A DNA stretch of 64,000 bases from Micromonospora_G sp040676775. Lineage in GTDB: Bacteria; Actinomycetota; Actinomycetes; Mycobacteriales; Micromonosporaceae. The stretch is from the NCBI RefSeq assembly GCF_040676775.1, contig NZ_JBFAPP010000020.1:62001-126000 (forward strand), read 5' to 3'. Below the pieces are notes generated by a model that saw nothing but the letters and a program-made list of their open reading frames with translations, searched no databases and was not told where the DNA came from. The translations under genes and the position numbers were made by a program. How positions within the stretch are numbered: position 1 is the first letter of the stretch; each line of letters opens with the position of its first letter. Positions 61,227 through 64,000 of this stretch are shown one piece after another.

Positions 61227-62402
61227 TCAGTTGATCTGGGCGGCGTTCAGCGCGTACACCTGGCGGGTACCCGGCCATTCGCTCAGTGACCAGAGCCGGC
61301 CGGTGTTGTGGTCGTAGGAGACGTCCTCGGGACCCGGCGGCAGGATGGAATGGATGGTGGCGTTGCTTCCCGGTACCCAGGTCAGCATGTCGCCGCCGGT
61401 GTTCTGACCCCTGCTCCGGGAGATGTAGAACTTGTTCCCGATGCTGGTCGCGCCCTGCATCGAGATGATGTCGACCTGCGCAGCCCAGGTCGCGGTGGCG
61501 ACGCCTGCGGTGTGCCTGAGCTCCCGGGTGGTGGCGTCGATGCCCCACCGGTACAGCCGGGTGCCGTCACCGAGTTCGTTGTACTCCCCGACGATGATGC
61601 TGTCGGGAGTGCTCGTACGGTCGAGGGAGACGAACGAGAAACGTACGGGCAGCGCGGGAACGTACGTGATCGCGTTGTAGGCGAACTTCTGCGGCACCAC
61701 GTACCGGTAGTTGTGCGCCATGTAGGTGCCGTTGGCCTGCTTGCCGATCGGCCCCTCGTCGTTGTTGGTCGTGACCTCCCAGATGTGGTTGAGGTCGAAG
61801 ACCCGCAGTCCCTTGTGGGTGTCGACGATGTAGAGGTAGTTGTTCGTCGCGTCGCCGTACCAGAAGATCCCACCGGCGTGGATGTCCACCAGCGCCTTGA
61901 AGTTGGGCGCCGTGCTGCCGCCGTACGGTTCGACCAGCAGCACGTGCCGGTACACCGGCTGGTTCGGGTTGGTCATGTCGACGAAGCTCACCCGGACACC
62001 ACGGTCGCCCTTGTCGTACCAGGAGACCAGGACGACCTTGCGGCCGTTGTAGAGACCGTCGTCGTGGTAGTCAGCGCTCGTCGTGATGCCCTGTGGGAAC
62101 CACTCGGTCGTGCCGGCGTCGTCGCTCTGCCAGAGGAAGCCTCCCACGTACGGCGCGATGTTGGCGGGCCGAGGACTCGCGGTGCGGTTGGGGTTGTTCA
62201 GGACGGTGTCCACCGAGACGTTGGGCAGCGCCGCGTCGAGGGCGGCGATCGTGGCGTTGTTCGAGCCGCGTACGAGGGTGAAGTTCGCCGGGTTGAGGAT
62301 CACCGCCGCGTTGGCGCTGCCGGGGGCGATCGACGTACCGGTGGCGGCTGCCACCGGCAGCGCGGCCAGTCCGCCGAGGAGGGTCCTGCGGGAAACGCTC
62401 AT
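61227..62402 (-). CDS. Tat-secreted beta-propeller-like hypothetical protein
   Basis: ATG 62402 behind GGGAG; 391 residues. Twin-arginine signal SVSRRTLLGGLAALPVAAA. The mature part consists of repeated beta-blade-like stretches (GGIFWYGDATNNYLYIVDTH, GLRVFDLNHIWEV, DGTRLYRWGIDATTRELRHT, GTRQVYALNAAQIN) with NGRKVVLVSWYDKGD near the middle; this looks like a propeller without known catalytic motif. Export folded by Tat fits a cofactor- or metal-containing or fast-folding protein. Homologous secreted proteins are annotated hypothetical in actinomycetes. Confidence 0.8.
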   Translation of the reverse strand: MSVSRRTLLGGLAALPVAAATGTSIAPGSANAAVILNPANFTLVRGSNNATIAALDAALPNVSVDTVLNNPNRTASPRPANIAPYVGGFLWQSDDAGTTEWFPQGITTSADYHDDGLYNGRKVVLVSWYDKGDRGVRVSFVDMTNPNQPVYRHVLLVEPYGGSTAPNFKALVDIHAGGIFWYGDATNNYLYIVDTHKGLRVFDLNHIWEVTTNNDEGPIGKQANGTYMAHNYRYVVPQKFAYNAITYVPALPVRFSFVSLDRTSTPDSIIVGEYNELGDGTRLYRWGIDATTRELRHTAGVATATWAAQVDIISMQGATSIGNKFYISRSRGQNTGGDMLTWVPGSNATIHSILPPGPEDVSYDHNTGRLWSLSEWPGTRQVYALNAAQIN

Positions 62403-62861
62403 CTGCTCGACACTCCCAAAAGGTGGATCTTCACGAGGATCGGGATGGAGGGTGGTCCCTCCTGGTCTCGTCGGTCCCCACCGAGACAACCAGGTGCCCA
62501 GCCCGACAGACAGGTGTCGAAACGGCGACCATTCCCTCCCCGGTTACCATCGACGGCCGTCCCCGCGCGCCCATGCCGCACGGTTTCGTATTCGGGGACC
62601 CGTGGCTCGTGTTCGGACACTCGCCTGTTCGCCGCCGGACGCCGGGTTCGCGGGCGCGGGGGCACGTCGCGCGGGTCGAGGTGGATGACCGATCAGGGGC
62701 GGGGCCGTGCTCGATCCGCCAAGCTGACCGATGATCGGTTGTCGCGCCTGCCTGGTCCGCCGATACAGCACGGGAGATCTCCGTCAGTAGTGTCGGCGTC
62801 ACTCGACTGGCGGCTGCCGGTGCGTGCCCGGGAGGCGCGTGCCGGAGAAACGAGGATCCTC
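62403..62861. other. Intergenic region between divergent secreted-protein genes
   Basis: 459 bp with no supported gene on either strand. It must hold promoters for both secreted-protein genes; none could be assigned with confidence. Confidence 0.5.
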
Positions 62862-64000
62862 ATGTCCTGGCGGCGGCTCTGCCGTGCCCTCGTGGCGGCG
62901 CTGATCTGCGTGACGACCGTGGTGGTGGCACCCACACCCGCGCGGGCCGACGCGCTGGAGTGGCATTGGTACCCGTCCACCGGCAACGCCGGCGAGTGCA
63001 TCGACTTCCAGGTCGGCGGGACCGCAGGGCAGCCGGACGCACCCGTACCGGCGACCTTCTCCTGGACCACCGCGACCGACCCGGTCTGCTCACCGAGGGT
63101 CGCCTTCGACCGGACGACACTGTGGGTCACCCGCTGGCTCCCGGACTTCTGGGGCGGTGGCCTCGTCCCCCACGAGGGACCGGTGATCCCACTCGACCTG
63201 CCCGGCGAGTCGTTCTACGTCATCGACTACGCCGCCAGCGACGACACCGGACACTGGTACCCGCGTACGACAGGGATTCTGGTCGTCGGCCACGACGGCG
63301 ACGGCGACTACGTGCCCGACAGCCGCGACGAGTGTGCCGCCGTACCCGGCGCGCTCACCAACGCCGGCTGCCCGGACGAGACCCCGGGCGCGGACCTCGA
63401 CGCCGCCGTGGACGGCTCGACGGTGCACCTGCGTGCCACCAACCCGGTCAACGGCGCCGACCGGTTCGACTGGACGGTGACCAGGGCAGACGACCCGGCC
63501 GAGATCGCCACGGTCACGGGCGCCGACGTACGCGTCGACAATCTGGCTCCGGGCGAGTACGAGGCCCGGGTCTCCGTCTGCCGCACCACCGGCGAACTCG
63601 CCTGCGTACTCCAGATCATCCCGTTCACGATCACCGCCGCGCTCGCGTTCACCGTGCAGCGGGTCGCCAACGCCCCACTGTCCCGGCGGTTCGTCGTCAC
63701 CGACCCCCAACCCGGCGTCACCTACCGTTGGTCGGTCGACGGCACGCCGATCGGCAACGGGAATCAGCGGCGGTTCGACGCCCCGGCCACCGGCACGTAC
63801 GGGGTGACCCTCTCCGCCGTCGTCGACGACCGTCCGCGAAGCGTGACCGCCACCGTCACCGTCGGCTACCGCGTCGAGGTCGACAACAGCCTCGGCAACG
63901 GCCTGCTCACCGGCGCGGTCGCCGACCCGGCCGCGACCTGCGACCCGCACGCCACCGTGCTCACCGTCACCTCCGGTGCCGGCGTCTGGGCCGAGCTGCG
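62862..64000 (+). CDS. Secreted multi-beta-domain protein (3' partial)
   Basis: ATG 62862 behind CGAGGA; open to the window end (379 codons). Signal peptide ends near PARADA. A Cys-containing N-terminal domain is followed by a thrombospondin type-3-like calcium repeat (DGDGDYVPDSRDECAAVPGA, then NAGCPDE) and then Ig/PKD-like beta-sandwich domains (VHLRATNPVNGADRFDWTVT, VTYRWSVDGTPIGNG). No catalytic domain is visible in the part present. Probably a surface or matrix-binding protein. Confidence 0.85.
   Translation, partial: MSWRRLCRALVAALICVTTVVVAPTPARADALEWHWYPSTGNAGECIDFQVGGTAGQPDAPVPATFSWTTATDPVCSPRVAFDRTTLWVTRWLPDFWGGGLVPHEGPVIPLDLPGESFYVIDYAASDDTGHWYPRTTGILVVGHDGDGDYVPDSRDECAAVPGALTNAGCPDETPGADLDAAVDGSTVHLRATNPVNGADRFDWTVTRADDPAEIATVTGADVRVDNLAPGEYEARVSVCRTTGELACVLQIIPFTITAALAFTVQRVANAPLSRRFVVTDPQPGVTYRWSVDGTPIGNGNQRRFDAPATGTYGVTLSAVVDDRPRSVTATVTVGYRVEVDNSLGNGLLTGAVADPAATCDPHATVLTVTSGAGVWAEL

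Overview
This is a contiguous stretch of high-GC actinobacterial chromosome. The strong G/C bias at third codon positions, GTG starts, secreted multidomain carbohydrate enzymes with Thr/Pro linkers, several MmyB-type XRE regulators and DUF574/EXLDI/DUF4331-type proteins fit Micromonosporaceae (Micromonospora-like). That placement is an inference from gene style, not from a marker gene. I saw no rRNA, tRNA, CRISPR array or intact insertion sequence. The first gene (TctC-type binding protein) and the last gene (secreted protein) are cut by the window edges.

Layout. 1-2469: tripartite tricarboxylate transporter tctCBA. 2470-6807: a gene-poor leader with repeated CGAAA-type motifs, then a hemicellulose pair: CE15 glucuronoyl esterase and GH10 xylanase, each with a short CBM2-like tail. 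6909-9858: small enzymes and regulators, including an N-terminally truncated PadR gene. 9911-10834: a secreted cutinase/PETase-like polyester hydrolase. 11227-15798: Ser/Thr kinase, glycosyltransferase, and an EXLDI-type ribbon-helix-helix protein divergent from a DrrAB-type exporter, with 12-bp iterated sites between them. 15839-16684: a broken DUF4331 gene. 17098-20475: a 1125-residue secreted mosaic (PA14, beta-propeller, CBM, ricin lectin, DUF1080). 20579-23475: a LuxR-LAL regulator coupled to a 63-residue ORF. 23727-31097: an SDR/XRE divergent pair, an IS30-HTH/MarR fusion regulator divergent from a DUF4097-hydrolase pair, and two methyltransferases.

31208-35259: a ZTP riboswitch controlling a stand-alone AICAR formyltransferase, a hydrolase, a DUF6518 membrane protein and a secreted aerolysin-fold (ETX/MTX2-like) candidate toxin. 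35332-38096: furA-katG, with FurA preceding the catalase-peroxidase it probably represses. 38352-45914: BBE-type oxidoreductase, phosphoketolase, CBS-BON protein, zinc alcohol dehydrogenase, LigD-type ATP-dependent ligase and a VOC protein; the run from phosphoketolase to alcohol dehydrogenase on one strand looks like a fermentative/stress metabolic block. 46026-50749: a TPR protein, a CHAT protease-STAND ATPase-TPR protein and a small membrane-helix partner overlapping it by 4 nt, the best candidate for an uncharacterised conflict (NLR-like) system. 50751-55191: MerR-controlled serine hydrolase and a TetR-MMPL exporter pair with a perfect 22-bp operator. 55270-59450: isochorismatase-type hydrolase and modABC followed by a secreted sulfite-oxidase-fold protein. 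59687-64000: a kinase-relic/methyltransferase fusion, a small membrane protein and two secreted proteins.

The most informative observations are the ZTP riboswitch with a visible Shine-Dalgarno-sequestering platform, the CHAT-STAND pair, the aerolysin-like protein, the PETase-type hydrolase and the 12-bp repeats next to the EXLDI gene.
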